This document shows positions 1-10,830 of a stretch of DNA of 64,000 nucleotides, one piece after another. The notes under the pieces are model-generated. The model was not told the DNA's origin. It did no database searches and saw nothing but the letters and a program-made list of their open reading frames with translations. A program made the translations under genes and the position numbers. The stretch's first letter is position 1. Every line of letters starts with the position of its first letter. Source of the DNA: Sweltsa coloradensis (lineage: Eukaryota > Arthropoda > Insecta > Plecoptera > Chloroperlidae); contig JAMZAV010001045.1 in assembly GCA_024449915.1 (NCBI GenBank), positions 186,001-250,000 of the forward strand. Reading direction: 5' to 3'.

Positions 1-47
1 TACTACTGAGCTATAATGAACACTCGACACTCCATAAATTAGGAGTT

Positions 48-64
48 CAATCAATCAATCAATC
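48..64. repeat. (TCAA)n microsatellite
   Basis: Four tandem TCAA units. The same tetranucleotide ends the SINE copies at 59.0 and 61.1 kb, so this may be the worn tail of a SINE whose body is not recognisable here. Confidence 0.7.
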
Positions 65-122
65 ATCGCAAGATTCATATATGAAATTTTAATTTAAGGA
101 ATATTAAATAGTCTGGCAATAG

Positions 123-305
123 ATGTTGCCGACATCGTCGTTGTTGTTGTTGTTGCTGTTGTTGCTGTCGCCTGTCGTAGTCGTCATCAGCATCGTCGTT
201 TATTGTTGTTGTTGTCGTAGTCGTCATCATCATCGTCGTTGTTATCATCTAATTCGTCGTCGTTGTCGTCGTCGTCTTGTTGTTGTCGTGTTCCTCGTAG
301 TCTTG
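123..305. repeat. Degenerate GTT/GTC/GTA trinucleotide repeat
   Basis: A stretch made almost wholly of GTT, GTC and GTA triplets with interruptions. It keeps frames open and gives leucine/valine- or arginine-rich peptides, none of which looks like a protein. Confidence 0.85.
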
Positions 306-579
306 GTACAGTGACCTCCTAGGTCACCCCTGGCCTCCAGGAGCCTGAGATGCTGGCCCAGCTGTGCAGGTGTTGCCCCTATAACCTTGACAACACGGCT
401 AGGTTGGTCTGAAGGGTAGCCCAGCCTGCACGCAACAAGACTGAGGGGGGGACTATAGCACGTCAGAATTAAAAGATAATCGACTCGCTTTAGTTTAGTT
501 TAGTTAGGGGGATGTCGGGAACATCACCACCTGTGCACGAGGCTCGTTGTATCTGCATGATCAATACGAGCTAGTGATG
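306..579. other. Unannotated stretch
   Basis: Moderate-GC sequence with no recognised gene or repeat. It holds a short run of G and a TAGTT microrepeat near 490-510. Confidence 0.4.
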
Positions 580-785
580 GTCGAGGTCACACACATATCT
601 GCTTAGTCTTCAGGAACTGACTTTGATTCGGGAGGTCCTAGTTTCAAATCCCGTCGAGATCAGCAATCCTGACTGAAGGTTTTACCCGAGGTTTTCCTCA
701 GTCGTTAATGCGAATGCAAGAGATTGAATCTTTACAAAGAGCCCTCGGAAATCCCTTCACAATTGTCCAAACACCAATATAATTA
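580..785 (+). mobile_element. tRNA-derived SINE, family A
   Basis: The head is tRNA-like, with a degenerate B-box (GTTTCAAATCC) near 641-652. It is followed by a body reading GCAATCCTGACTGAAGG, then a CGAGGTTTTCCTCAGTCG segment, and ends near the ATCCCTTCACAATTGTCC motif. The same body lies inverted at 47,550-47,731, and partial copies occur elsewhere in the window. A Pol III-derived head plus a shared unrelated body is the standard SINE layout. The family name is unknown to me. The ends are approximate and no target duplication was found. Confidence 0.7.
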
Positions 786-1220
786 GTTAGACACCTAAAG
801 AGGGGCATGCATTGCATCCTGAAAAGTTTTCCCAGAAATAAATAAAAATCTCTTTCTAGTCGTCATGAAACCTGCAACATGTTGAGAACGTGCACCACTC
901 CACTTCTCCGGGGTCCAATAAAGAAAGGACATACAAATGTTTCTTCCAGCTCAACTCTCTGTGTGTCCCTGTACTTCACCCCTTCAGAGACACAGTCACC
1001 CCGGACCCTCCTACTAGGGCAACACGTTACCCCTGTAACCTCTTCATACACGCCACCATGTTATTACTTATTCATACTTTGCCACCCTTTCAATCAGCAC
1101 CATATGTTCAGTTCTTGCTAGAATTAGAATTACTTGTTATGCCCTAAACAGATCCGATGAATATACAGTCATGTTAGTAATTCTTCGGGTACTCTTTCCT
1201 CATGCTTCAACCAAGAGAAG

Positions 1221-1316
1221 ATCATCGTCGTCATCATCGTCATCATTGTCATAGACACCGTCATCATCAACATAATCATCGTCATCATTGTCATAGACAC
1301 CGTCATCATCAACATA
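1221..1316. repeat. 42-bp tandem duplication rich in CATCGT
   Basis: Two copies of a 42-bp unit start at about 1,233 and 1,275. The unit contains CATCATTGTCATAGACACCG and sits in a longer CATCGT-rich tract. Confidence 0.8.
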
Positions 1317-1317
1317 T

Positions 1318-1370
1318 TGTCTCTCCTATTCAGTTATAAAAACTGATTCACAAAGAAGGACAATAGGCGT
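1318..1370 (+). repeat. Short dispersed repeat (CAGTTATAAAAACTGATT type)
   Basis: The core CCTATTCAGTTATAAAAACT followed by an AAGAAGGACAA block recurs at 14,763-14,815, inverted at 41,755-41,803, and in part at 50,375-50,410. It may be the conserved 3' end of a retroposon family, but that is inference. Confidence 0.5.
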
Positions 1371-1715
1371 TTAATTTAAACACAATTTTTATATCCACCA
1401 CCAGTCTTTTCATCCATATTCAGAGGAAGGTAAAGTAGTTTGTAGTTGAGGTTGCAAGAAGTGAAGTTATAATTTGCCATACTCGCCATCTACCAGTAAG
1501 TACAACGTGCAACCTCTCATCATCTCGAATAGCGAGACTGTGTTTCTAGTGTCGTAAAGTAACAAGCCCAACTGCCACTTGATGGAGGTTATGATTATAC
1601 GGCAGATTGTTCTACTGCAAGACGTCAGTGCCAAGGAAGGTTTGAAACCTGGCGACCCTAGGGCTCCTTCATCTCCCACCAATAGACGCGAGATAAAGAC
1701 AGCCAATCAGATGAC

Positions 1716-1731
1716 GGGGGGGGGGGGGGGG
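1716..1731. repeat. Poly-G run, 16 bases
   Basis: Uninterrupted G16. Its length should be treated as uncertain, since long G runs are hard to read. Confidence 0.9.
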
Positions 1732-1869
1732 ATGCAGTTTGTGTTTTTCATCTCTTCGGTTCTCGATTCGAAAACAATTTGAGAGTTTTTCTCTGTTTTT
1801 GTTCTCCGACTAAGTGTACACGTGCGCTTCCTGCCCCTGGCTCCGCGCATGCGCTGTTGCCACGTGTCG

Positions 1870-2040
1870 CGGTGGCTCGAGCGCCGGTCCGAAGAGTGTG
1901 GCTCCGCGAGGACGTGGGTTCGAGTCCCGCACAAGGCATTGTTTTTTTGTAATCGTACGTTATCGTCATCTATCACCACTCATCGTCTGGAATAGCCTTA
2001 TTGCGTTTATAGAGACATCGTCATTGTGTCCCCGCGTCGC
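1870..2040 (+). mobile_element. tRNA-derived SINE, family C, 5' part
   Basis: A tRNA-like head ends with a B-box (GGGTTCGAGTCCC) near 1,917-1,929 and CGCACAAGGCATT. The body then reads CACTCATCGTCTGGAATAGCC. The same head-to-body junction is at 39,040-39,165, and the CACTCATCGTCTCGATTAGCC module recurs at 59.0 and 61.0 kb. There is no tRNA cloverleaf and no clean acceptor stem, so this is a SINE rather than a tRNA gene. Confidence 0.7.
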
Positions 2041-2042
2041 GT

Positions 2043-2112
2043 AGGACACTCCTGACTCTCCTGACACTCCTGACACTCCTGACTCTCCTGACACTCCTGA
2101 GTCCTGACACTC
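2043..2112. repeat. 9-bp minisatellite (CTCCTGACA/T)
   Basis: Seven or so CTCCTGACA or CTCCTGACT units in tandem, with a small disruption near the right end. It begins directly after the SINE copy. Confidence 0.9.
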
Positions 2113-2114
2113 TA

Positions 2115-3135
2115 GCACGGGGCTCCAGGTAGACTATCAAGAACGATATCTTCTAATAACACACATTGTAGTTTGCAATATTTTTAAACACACGTATTTA
2201 TTATATAATATCGACCTTTTACTATCAAAGCGACACATTGTATAGTATGTTACAATAATAGCATTCCCGTAGAATTTTTAACCTCGACGTTCTCGATGCG
2301 GACATGAAAGGGGTGTAAAGAGAAGAACTTTCGTGGGAAACGAACCAATCACAAGGGCTTTGGGGAGTCAAGAGGTCACTGAGGTTTTAGAGAAAAAAGT
2401 TATGATTTTTTTGTATAAAAGAAACTATAGAAAACCACAACCAAAAATCGAAAAATTACCATATTAAAAATCCGGGGGGGAAGCAAGTGCCCCCCCCTTC
2501 CGCCATGTGCCGACGCCTCTATCTACTAAACCAAATAGCCAAAGTGAACCACTTTCTTGCCGTAAGTTTGGCAACATTGTCTACCTGGGACAAAACAATC
2601 AACGCCAATGATTAATAGGTTGGTTAGCCTGTCGGGAGAAACAACGAATCAGTTTAAACGAAGCAGGACAAAAACCCGAACACAAAGACATCCAGGTGGC
2701 GGTGGAAAGACATCCAGGGTGCCGTGGTTGAATTGAAACAACGCGGCACGAATTAGAACAAATTAGAAGCGCCTTGTTCGCATGGTAATGCAAACACCTC
2801 TGAGAGAGAAACAAATCTTTAAACTGACTTGGAAGTATTATTAGAATACGAGGAGTGCCTGCATAATAAAATAATAAAAACAACATTCTTCCGATGTGTA
2901 TTATTTTCGGTAAACACAACGTTTAAGACACACGCGAGAGAAGTTTACAGGTCCTGTCGTAAAGTTTGTATCGCGTTTGTTTATTATTATGGCGGCCATG
3001 AACGTGTAGTGATTATGTCGTAAATAAACGAATGTTTGGCACGCGAGCGTCGGTGTGGGAGGTCGCGGGTTCGAGCTCGGGATCTGGAAATCATCAAGGT
3101 TTCATGATCGTTTTATATCGTCGCATAGTCTGCAA
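2115..3135. other. Unannotated AT-rich stretch
   Basis: No supported gene. It includes short G and C runs near 2,475-2,500 and a direct repeat of GACATCCAGG (2,687 and 2,709). The frames open here have no recognisable domain. Confidence 0.4.
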
Positions 3136-3139
3136 TAAT

Positions 3140-3490
3140 AGTGATTTTTTCTGGAACACTTCCTAAAGCCAGTTTTTATCAGATTGTTATCAGACTTTGC
3201 ACATAGCTTATGGTCATGTATATACAGTCTTCTAGTGGCAGTTGTTTTTAACAATCACAAAAAAAACTAAATAAATAAAATGTATGTTCAGGATTTTGGT
3301 TTTTTTGAAAATCATCAATATTATTACATTCCGGAATTTATTTGTGCCTTATGCTCAACAATGTTTAGTAATCGTTTACTGCAGATGAGTGACTATATCC
3401 TTTCTTGTCAATTATGCAAAATTGCATATCGATCGGATGACAACTGGATGCAGGAATAGTTCCCAAAAATGTTTCAATTTGGTATAGTTG
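3140..3490 (+). repeat. Dispersed repeat F, copy 1
   Basis: About 350 bp is alignable by eye with 40,315-40,690 in the same orientation. Shared landmarks are AAGCCAGTTTTTATC, CATGTATATACAGTCTTCTA, GGAATTTATTTG and AATGTTTAGTAATC, in the same order and spacing. There is no coding frame and there are no clear terminal repeats. It is an unclassified interspersed element. Confidence 0.75.
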
Positions 3491-3686
3491 ACACTTAACA
3501 ATACAACAATACAACAATATGAAATATTATCACGGCTCGGCTGGGGGATCGATCGATACGACCTCTCCGCCCCGCACCTTATATTTCTCTCTTGAGGAGA
3601 GCACCACGGCTCAAGGCACAATATCTCGTATTCGAGGCGAATTTTACTCGTCTGTTTTGGCCATGGGATAATTATGTGGTGGGTGG

Positions 3687-3836
3687 AAAAGGGGCATAAG
3701 TCAATAATGACGAATTTTCAGAGAGCCTTTTGAAGTTAAAAAAATTCTGTGTAATCAGGCAGGTATTGACTTATCCATTGCACCAATGCTAACATAGCCT
3801 ATTATAAGGAAGATTTATGACTTGTGCCCCTTTTCC
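3687..3836. repeat. 150-bp unit with 18-bp inverted ends
   Basis: GGAAAAGGGGCATAAGTC at 3,687-3,704 is inverted at 3,819-3,836 with one mismatch. A third copy, in direct orientation, follows near 3,894. It could be a very small MITE. No target duplication is visible. Confidence 0.45.
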
Positions 3837-3919
3837 TAACACAGAAGTAGAAAAATTGAGAAAAAATGTGACAGGTCAAAATCGCCCAAATTTGACTTGT
3901 GACCCTTTTCCCGCCGTCC

Positions 3920-4780
3920 ACAGAATTAAATTAGTAACGGTCAACCTTATTTATTTGAAGATTCTTTTCAGTTTCATCAACATCGGAGTAGTAGTTTGTC
4001 CTGTATACGGCGAAGAAACACAGACAAATCTTTTCAAAAGTAGTAAATTTCAATGTTTTGCGGTTTGCCTATAATATTTCTTTAAAAAAAAACACATTCT
4101 TTCTACCCGGTGAGACAAACATTAACTTACTCGTGATGAAGCGAACAGAAAGACAGACTGACGTGGAAAGAAGAAGTCGGAAGAAAGATCGGAGACAAAA
4201 GACAATCGCCTCAAGAGATAGACAGATGCATTGTTCTCTCTCTCTCTCTCTCTCTCTCGTCTCACCTTTCACCGGCAATTAGAAGGCTTTTATCCCTGTA
4301 TCAAATATGTTCCTCTTTTTACGGACTCTCAGCCTATAGTCGTGACAATCCGGCTCATTAAGTCAATGGATGGGAGGCTCAGGTCATGTTATTGAATATC
4401 ACTCGATCCCTCATTCTGATCCGTCATGTTGGCATTATCATACACGTTGGCATTGAAGTCTGGGTGGTTGGTACACAATAGAATACATCGATGAAGCGAG
4501 AATATCGATCATTGTCTGGTTTCACTTATCGAAACTTTGATTTTTTTACTTCAATTTTGACCTCTTCTACCTTTTAGACAAAAAATGTCAAAAATTAAAT
4601 GAAGGGCAAATGTATATCTTGTCTTTTTTTTATAAGTTTCCTAGTCAAAGGGTGAACGCTGATATTGACCCCTTAAATAATAGCCCTTGAACATATACTT
4701 TAAATAATTTATACCGGAAGAGGGTCAAATTTGTTACTGGGCACGTTACCTAACGAAAACTAAATTATCTTTAGTAGGTC
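3920..4780. other. Unannotated stretch
   Basis: Contains only the TC dinucleotide run listed separately and AT-rich unique sequence. No gene or repeat family is recognised. Confidence 0.4.
4235..4258. repeat. (TC)12 microsatellite
   Basis: Perfect TC dinucleotide run. Confidence 0.95.
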
Positions 4781-5042
4781 GTTTGCATTAATAAATAGTT
4801 TACCTTCCAAGTATAAGATGGATAAATTATACGAAATTTTCGATCACCTTCAGTTCAAAGAAATACACTATTGTTTTTATTTTCTTACGGTGAAGATAGG
4901 GTCCTTCCCGCACAATGCCCACTACAATTACCTCCTCAGATTTCATCGCCGTGAGAATGTCCGCGTGGAAGAGAGGGACAGAGTTGATTTCTGAAAGTAC
5001 AGAGACAATCGCTAAGTGCAGCGTTCATTGTCTGTGGGTCGG

Positions 5043-5065
5043 GGTCACGTGACCGTGTGACGTCA
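5043..5065. promoter_or_regulatory. Palindromic E-box beside a CRE-like site
   Basis: GGTCACGTGACC (5,043-5,054) is a perfect 12-bp palindrome around the E-box CACGTG. TGACGTCA (5,058-5,065) is the perfect CREB/ATF octamer. Such pairs are common in animal promoters. The MITE at 5,066-5,478 inserted at the edge of the octamer, and part of it is repeated on the far side. Whether this is or was a promoter is inference. No transcript evidence is available. Confidence 0.4.
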
Positions 5066-5478
5066 CCATAGATATTGAACACCTATTGTAGGCTAGATTA
5101 GCAGTGTCCAATACCTCCGCACAGGCGCGAGCGTAGCAAATTGAAGCGTCGAAAAGCCAATTCAAAATGGCGATTTGGCGTTTTAATTTATGCTTTTTTT
5201 AATGCAATAAAGTATTTTTCTGGACTGTTTGATATAGTTTTAGCTTGTGCAGCATGGGATTGAACAAACAGAAACAAGAAGACGTTATTGCATAAGGGAA
5301 TTTAGTAATAATTTTATGTTAAAGGCTAGTATGCTCAGCTGTCAAACTGACGGCCATCTTTAAAAATATTCTGTCTACAAATCGCTCCCATCTGGGATTT
5401 CAAAATGGCTTCTAATTGTCATGGAAGTGGACCAATGATTGCTAATCTAGCCTACTATAGGTGTTAAGATATCTATGG
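5066..5478. mobile_element. 413-bp MITE flanked by ACGTCA
   Basis: The terminal inverted repeats start CCATAGATAT and include ACACCTATTGTAGGCTAGAT on the left and its near-complement on the right, about 38 bp each. ACGTCA flanks both ends (5,060-5,065 and 5,479-5,484), consistent with a 6-7 bp target duplication. There is no transposase frame. An inverted internal relative at 34,540-34,745 shares the CTTATGCAATAAC and CCATGCTGCACAAGCT segments. The superfamily is not determined. Confidence 0.75.
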
Positions 5479-5589
5479 ACGTCACAGAGGAATAACCCCA
5501 CGTGGCACGAGACACAGCACCCCTGCAGAGCACGGGTCGTCGCTTTAACCTCGTGGTCAGGGGTCACACAGACATTGTACAAGAAAGAA

Positions 5590-5905
5590 AGAATAATAAT
5601 TTATAAATTATGAGAGAAGAAATATACGAACAAGTAGAAACACACGATGTATATAACTTGTTTTGTGCCATGATGGAATACAGGGATGGAAAAAGACTGG
5701 TGTCAAAATTAGGAAAGGATTATACAAAGGAATGTAAAAAAGAAGAATCTTAGGGAGATGTCTTTTCTAAAATACAGAACAATTAATGTGGAATTGAATC
5801 ATTGCCAGCTGCAGCTGTTGGGGAATCCACAGTGAAAACGTTCAGAAGGTGTTTGGAGGATATGGATTTCAATATTAAACATGACAATAAAGTATGTTAA
5901 ATTAA
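5590..5905 (+). repeat. Dispersed repeat G, copy 1
   Basis: Alignable by eye with 49,080-49,390. Shared blocks include TAACTTGTTT, GGAATACA.GGATGG, ATTGCCAGCTG.AGCTGTTG and the TTCAGAAG.TGTTTGGA block. Short coding-like pieces exist but all frames are broken. It may be a decayed transposon ORF of unknown class. Confidence 0.65.
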
Positions 5906-8047
5906 GTGTTGAAATTTTAGATTTATAAAAATTATTTGTGTATCTGAAAGGCAATCTGATTTATTTGACTTATTTTGGTGTTTTGACCTTTTTGACTGAT
6001 AGTAAATACTTGAGAATTGCGTTTTTTACAGTCATTTTACGGAAATGTGGTGCCTTCCTATTGCGTATATATTATGTGAGTGAGATTGACAGAGGAATTA
6101 GTAACCTGGTATAATGTACATGTTGCCTCCTCGTAACAGTTCTACTAAGACCCTGTAGTAAACTATCTGAAGGTGGTCAAGTTGCTGAGCAGGTTTCTCC
6201 AGGAACAGAAAACCATAAAGTGTAACTAAAGGTTGGAATTGTGTTTCGTAAGTGCAGGAGATAAAACCACGAAGAGAGAAACAGCCACATAGATCAAACT
6301 GAATGTTTAATTCTGTCTTCATCTGACCATCTCGCTTAGTGTGGGGTCTCGCGTGACGCTGAGGACATTACAGCCTAACAGAGTCGTCAGCTTAGGAAGC
6401 TCCACTGGTGGACAGTTTCCTCTACCATAGCTTTACGTACGGTAACGAGAAATAATAAAAATCACACACACAATAACCTGGGCCACTTTTTTTACAAATT
6501 GCAATATTTCGGAGTCTCGGACTGTGCGTGAGGAAGGAGTTGGAGATTCTAAAATAATGCAATTATTTAAGTAAATGACACGTGTTAAAGTTCAGTGTGT
6601 GTGATTTTTATTATTACGATATTTATTTTATTATTATTTTATTATTATTGCTATACTTATCCGCGTTGATGAGTTGTGTAGTATATTTTAATACTACAAT
6701 GTGTCCACGTTGAAATTCAAGTCAAGATTTGAGTATGGTAAAGTCTAAACTAGAGAAAACTGAGTCAAAGTTTAAAAATAATAAACAATTCGAAATTATA
6801 CTTTCATTTAACTTATAATTCGCTAAATACGGTGTTTACTTCGCGATTGGCAATCACCTGAGCCCTTGCAGAAGATTCAGCGGAAATAGCAATAAGTTTT
6901 GAGTCACTTATATTTCCTCTTCAGATCTGGAGTGATGATCAAGCGATATCAATAAATAAAGACCCTCACTTCGTCATCAGTTACACTCTCAAGATTATTA
7001 GCATAATATTATTTTGTTTTTCTATGCCAGATTTAAATGTGAGTTTAAAGTCATAAATCATTACACTCGCATTAAATCTCTGATGTATGTAAAACTCCGT
7101 TTCTTTCTTTAATTCATTCTGTGGCGAAGTTAAAGCTCCCACCTTGACCCCAAAGAGTTCAACGTAGCCCTGAAGCTGAGCAAACAATGAGTGTGTTTAA
7201 CTTGTAAATAGGGGCCTAGTATCAACAACTCACTCAACACTTACGCGTGAATATGTGATTATGCAAATCAGAGTTCTTTTACAATCGTGTTTTAAAAGCA
7301 GGACACACCCACCACCCACATCTGTGATTGACTCTGATTGTATCTCTTGTCTGGAGTATGACGTCATCGGGTGTTTTACTTTCATCCGAGTGCAAGCGAA
7401 CACTTCCGAGTGCAGCCGAGCCTTCTGGCTAAAGTCGAGAAAGGATTTTACAAAATTTTGTTTCGTTTAAAAAATACTTTGTTTATAATAAGTTAGTGTA
7501 ATACTATGAAGTATGAAGACAAATAGTACGCAAAAACTTTAATCAGTTAGGCTAAGAATAAGCTATAATTTTTTTTTTAATGGGCATATTCGCACGTTAC
7601 TTTCTCTTTTTCTCAAATTTCCCGAGAATTAATAAGATTGTAAGTTTTAGTTTCAAAAACGATGTATGTATACTAAAGCAGATTGATACTCAACCACTTG
7701 CGCATGAAACTTGAAGGAACCGAAGGAAGTCATACTCAAAACTACAGAGGCAATTCGTGAGTTCTATTATTAATGTAATGAATTAGTTGGGACTATACAC
7801 TGCTCTTTTAAATAAAGAAAAACTATGTAGGTAACGATATTATTAACGTAACGTAACGTAACGATATATTAAAAGTTCTATTATTATTGATTTCTATTTG
7901 TAACTATCAGCGCTTGTGTCATCTCATAATGAATCACCTTCGAGAATTATGTCTAGCTAAGTAGTCTATTTTGATTATTACTAGATTCCTTCCTGAAACT
8001 GATGGTATATTTTACTGAACCACACGGCTATTGTAACATGATCCTAC
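5906..8047. other. AT-rich stretch, probably intron of the USP53/54-like gene
   Basis: Lies downstream of the USP exon's splice donor on the minus strand, so it is expected to be intronic. I looked for the next expected exon (the VLW..D segment that follows the Cys box) on the minus strand and did not find it. A small (TAACG)4 run lies at about 7,845-7,865. Confidence 0.4.
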
Positions 8048-8324
8048 CTGTACAGCACTGTTCAGGAAGCAGTTGTTCTGCCCTGGACCGTTCAGCAGCC
8101 CCTTAGTACTGGTGAACGCCACCGAGTCACGTGAGGGCGCCAGCCCCAGCAGGTGTTTGTACGGTCCCGCGCCGCCGGCCATCTTGTTGTTGTAGGAGGG
8201 CGCCATCTTGTTGCTGATGACGGGTGGCGCGCTCTGGTGAGAGTCGGCGTCAACTCTCGTCGCGCAGAACCCGTAGCTGTCGTCCAGTGACGTCATTATG
8301 TGGCGGTCGTCACGACATTACCAT
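8048..8324 (-). CDS. USP54: USP53/USP54 (echinus)-family deubiquitinase, first coding exon
   Basis: Ubiquitin-specific peptidase of the USP53/USP54 family (echinus in Drosophila), which removes ubiquitin and acts at cell junctions in animals. The exon has an acceptor after a pyrimidine-rich tract (CTCTTCCTCAG, minus strand) and a donor CAG|GTAGGA at 8,048/8,047. Coding starts at 8,296. An in-frame TAA and a five-codon upstream ORF precede it inside the exon, fixing this start. The exon encodes 83 residues and ends in phase 0. Residues 65-83 read KGLLNGPGQNNCFLNSAVQ, the family's catalytic Cys box, with Cys76 as the predicted nucleophile. In relatives the next residues are VLW, matching the splice point. 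The N-terminal 50 residues are not conserved in any way I recognise. GC-rich third positions support real coding. The remainder of the USP domain (His/Asp residues) is not found in the window. USP53 and USP54 cannot be told apart from this exon, so the symbol is provisional. Confidence 0.88.
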
Positions 8325-10290
8325 CTGAGGAAGAGGAGAAGAGACTAGGGTGAGTTTAAACATACATGTAAACAATATTTCTATAGGTTTCAACTTATTT
8401 TACTCAAGGACCAGTCAACCATTTGGTCATTTCGCACCACTTTATCATAGAAAAACGGTATGACCCCAAGAAACAAGAACACGCCCATGCTGGAAAGAGA
8501 CAGCTACAGTTGAAGAAAAGGGGAAAGAGCAGACCTCGCCTTGCTTCTCTTACGCATAAATAATTATCAATCATGTGAAAGTTACGTGTTGAGCTTTAAT
8601 GACCAACATTCTTTTGATATGGTGAGTTTAATGCTGGTAAAATTCTTGGATGTAAATAGAGATTCGATTAAAGAATAATATGCAGAGGATATTGTATACC
8701 TGCAGCATATTTTCCCCACCGTCAAAGAAATGTATAGCGAATCATAATAGCTCTTTGAATGGAAAATTATATGCAGTAGGAGTAGTTTATTTATTTATTC
8801 TCCAATTCTATTCAGTAATTTAAACTGATAAACAACAACAAAGAAGACGAAGAACTTACGTAACAATAATTATTGATGCGAAAGTATTTATTGAAATGTG
8901 TATTTATCATTCAGTATGTCCAACATGTGGGGACTTGACATATTTACACGTCAAGTATTATGTTTACATTACTGAAAGTCGTACACCGTGTAAATATAAA
9001 CCCAGCAATCACGAGTGGTTATCTTGGGCGTGCGACGAGTGTGCGCAATACAGATGCGCACTAGCGTCAGTCAGAAGCCAACTCTCAGAGATATCATCGC
9101 GTTATGCTAAACATAATAATAAACACCATTCTATTCCGAGGTGGAGATCGCGCCTGTGGGTGGTGAAGTAAATAAATCACAAACTGGAGGTGGCAAGATA
9201 CAAGATGGCGGATCATCAATCACCAGACAAGGCTTGACAACACGTGGGAAGAGTTAGACCAATCAAATCAACCTGTCAAACAACGATGCCAAGGTTCAAC
9301 AAGGAGAAGCTACTTTTGAAGGGAATGCCCAGAACTAAAGCCTCAAGTTTGACCTCTAGGCACTAGGGGTCTATTTACTAAGTCACAGTGAGAGGGACAA
9401 CTTAAGTGAGAAGCTATACACGATTATAAGCCGACAATTACACATTTAACATTTTTAATGCCGTCTGCCAATGTTTCCTTAACGTAATAAACAACTACAT
9501 TAAAATTACTTTTGAATTTGGTATGATGAGAATTCGAGGTGGCAGTGTTCTCACTTGCTCTTCTCACTATAAAATTGTCGTTTCTGTCGACTATTGTCGC
9601 TTGTCGCTGTCACTGTCACTTTAAGTAACTAGACCACCTGGTTTGATCTGATTTAATCTTTCATTTGGTCACAAGATTCACTAAAAGTATCAAATTAACA
9701 TTCTATACCACATCAAGAAACATCCTAGTAAAATGTGGACTGAATGAGGTACCTATTTCTCGATTCCTAGTATAGAGGGGTGTGAACATCACTCTTCATA
9801 AAGAATTAGGGTTGTGTTGTGTGTGATGTCAATCTGCTCAATTAATTGTCAGGGCAGTGAATAGGGGTAAACTTCAATGAAGGTGATGACTGAACAATAT
9901 TAAAGGCTTTCTTTGAATGTAATTTTTCCTGTGTGTATCTTGATAAAGATATAAATAAGAACGTTTGTGTTTATTTTTATGAAGCAAAGTATAGAAATAA
10001 GTGTCTTTAAAGTTTAAACCTTCTTGGTAATAACTCAAATGCAAGGACGTAAAGGTATAAGTACAGCCTGAGGTTCTGGGACAAATATCGACGACAATTG
10101 CTGCCGATAATAATAGTAATGTTGAACAATTCGCATTCTTATCCCCAACTCCTCAAGCATTCACCATGGATATGAAGGTAGTCTGTAACTGTAGTAGGCT
10201 ACTGAGCGACCTGAATGCGATATTACGAGAGCACTCTCCGTTTCAATTCAATCACATTTCTTCACGTAGGCTATTACTATTCCATTACGA
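8325..10290. other. Upstream or 5' intron of the USP53/54-like gene; nothing else recognised
   Basis: Intronic on the minus strand, because the exon at 8,048-8,324 starts with a splice acceptor. No 5' UTR exon can be assigned by eye. The 91-residue open frame at 8,896-9,171 (+) has no recognisable domain and AT-rich codons, so I do not call it. Confidence 0.4.
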
Positions 10291-10298
10291 TCAGCCAC

Positions 10299-10310
10299 CG
10301 CGCATGCGCA
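10299..10310. promoter_or_regulatory. Perfect NRF1 motif
   Basis: CGCGCATGCGCA matches the NRF1 consensus YGCGCAYGCGCR at every position. CACGTCACGTGG follows about 40 bp downstream. NRF1 sites usually sit in CpG promoters of housekeeping genes. This one lies 2 kb upstream of the USP exon on its strand, so it could mark that gene's promoter. That link is inference. Confidence 0.4.
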
Positions 10311-10373
10311 CTGAATACTTTGATTGAGCAACACGACAATCCTGGTCGTACACGTCACGTGGCTTCCTGTGTG

Positions 10374-10830
10374 CAGTGGCGGAGCTAGGGGGGGCCAGCC
10401 CCCTTAGACTTTCCTAGATGCAAATAGTATAGCTTTTCATGTTGAAAAAATCGTTGACAAATAATTGTTATTACATCACAACAAACACAACTTCTCACAC
10501 AAGGGTACCAAACAACAAACAGAAGTTATCACTGATAGATTATAAGCACAAGCGTACGGGAGTAACAAATAAAATACAGCAAGCATATGAAATGACTTTG
10601 TGTATTGGTGCCGGTTTGGAAGAATGGTCCAGTTTGGATATTGACGGCCCCGCCAAAAGGGTCACCAAGAGGTAAGAACATTCTGTATCATCCTTGTTGA
10701 AGACAGTGTCAACCAGAAACGCGTGTCAATCGGAGGTCGTGTTCTGTTGTTATCATGAGAATTGACAAACGGAAGAACGGACAGAATAGTGATGCATATT
10801 GGGGAAGCTTTAAAACTGTTGGCTGAGCGC
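10374..10830 (+). mobile_element. DNA-transposon-like fragments
   Basis: CAGTGGCGGAGCTAGGGGGG at 10,375 resembles the terminal motif of many animal DNA transposons. Further on, 10,640-10,815 carries ACATTCTGTATCATCCTTGTTGAAG, ATCATGAGA and CGGACAGAATAGTGATGCATATT, matching the inner part of MITE family E (48,777-49,034). The piece looks composite and degraded, and the ends are uncertain. Confidence 0.45.

Noticed and set aside
1870..1935. tRNA gene at the SINE heads (also 36,863, 39,040, 41,440 and 62,990)
   Set aside because: The B-box is present but acceptor and D stems do not pair and SINE bodies follow. Only 52,008-52,079 folds fully.
7845..7865. Telomere-like (TAACG)n
   Set aside because: Only four units, internal, and not the animal TTAGGG or TTAGG type.
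8896..9171. Plus-strand frame of 91 residues with Cys pairs (VCPTCGD, CDEC)
   Set aside because: A zinc-finger-like look, but spacing fits no family I know, codon use is AT-ending, and it lies antisense in the presumed USP intron.
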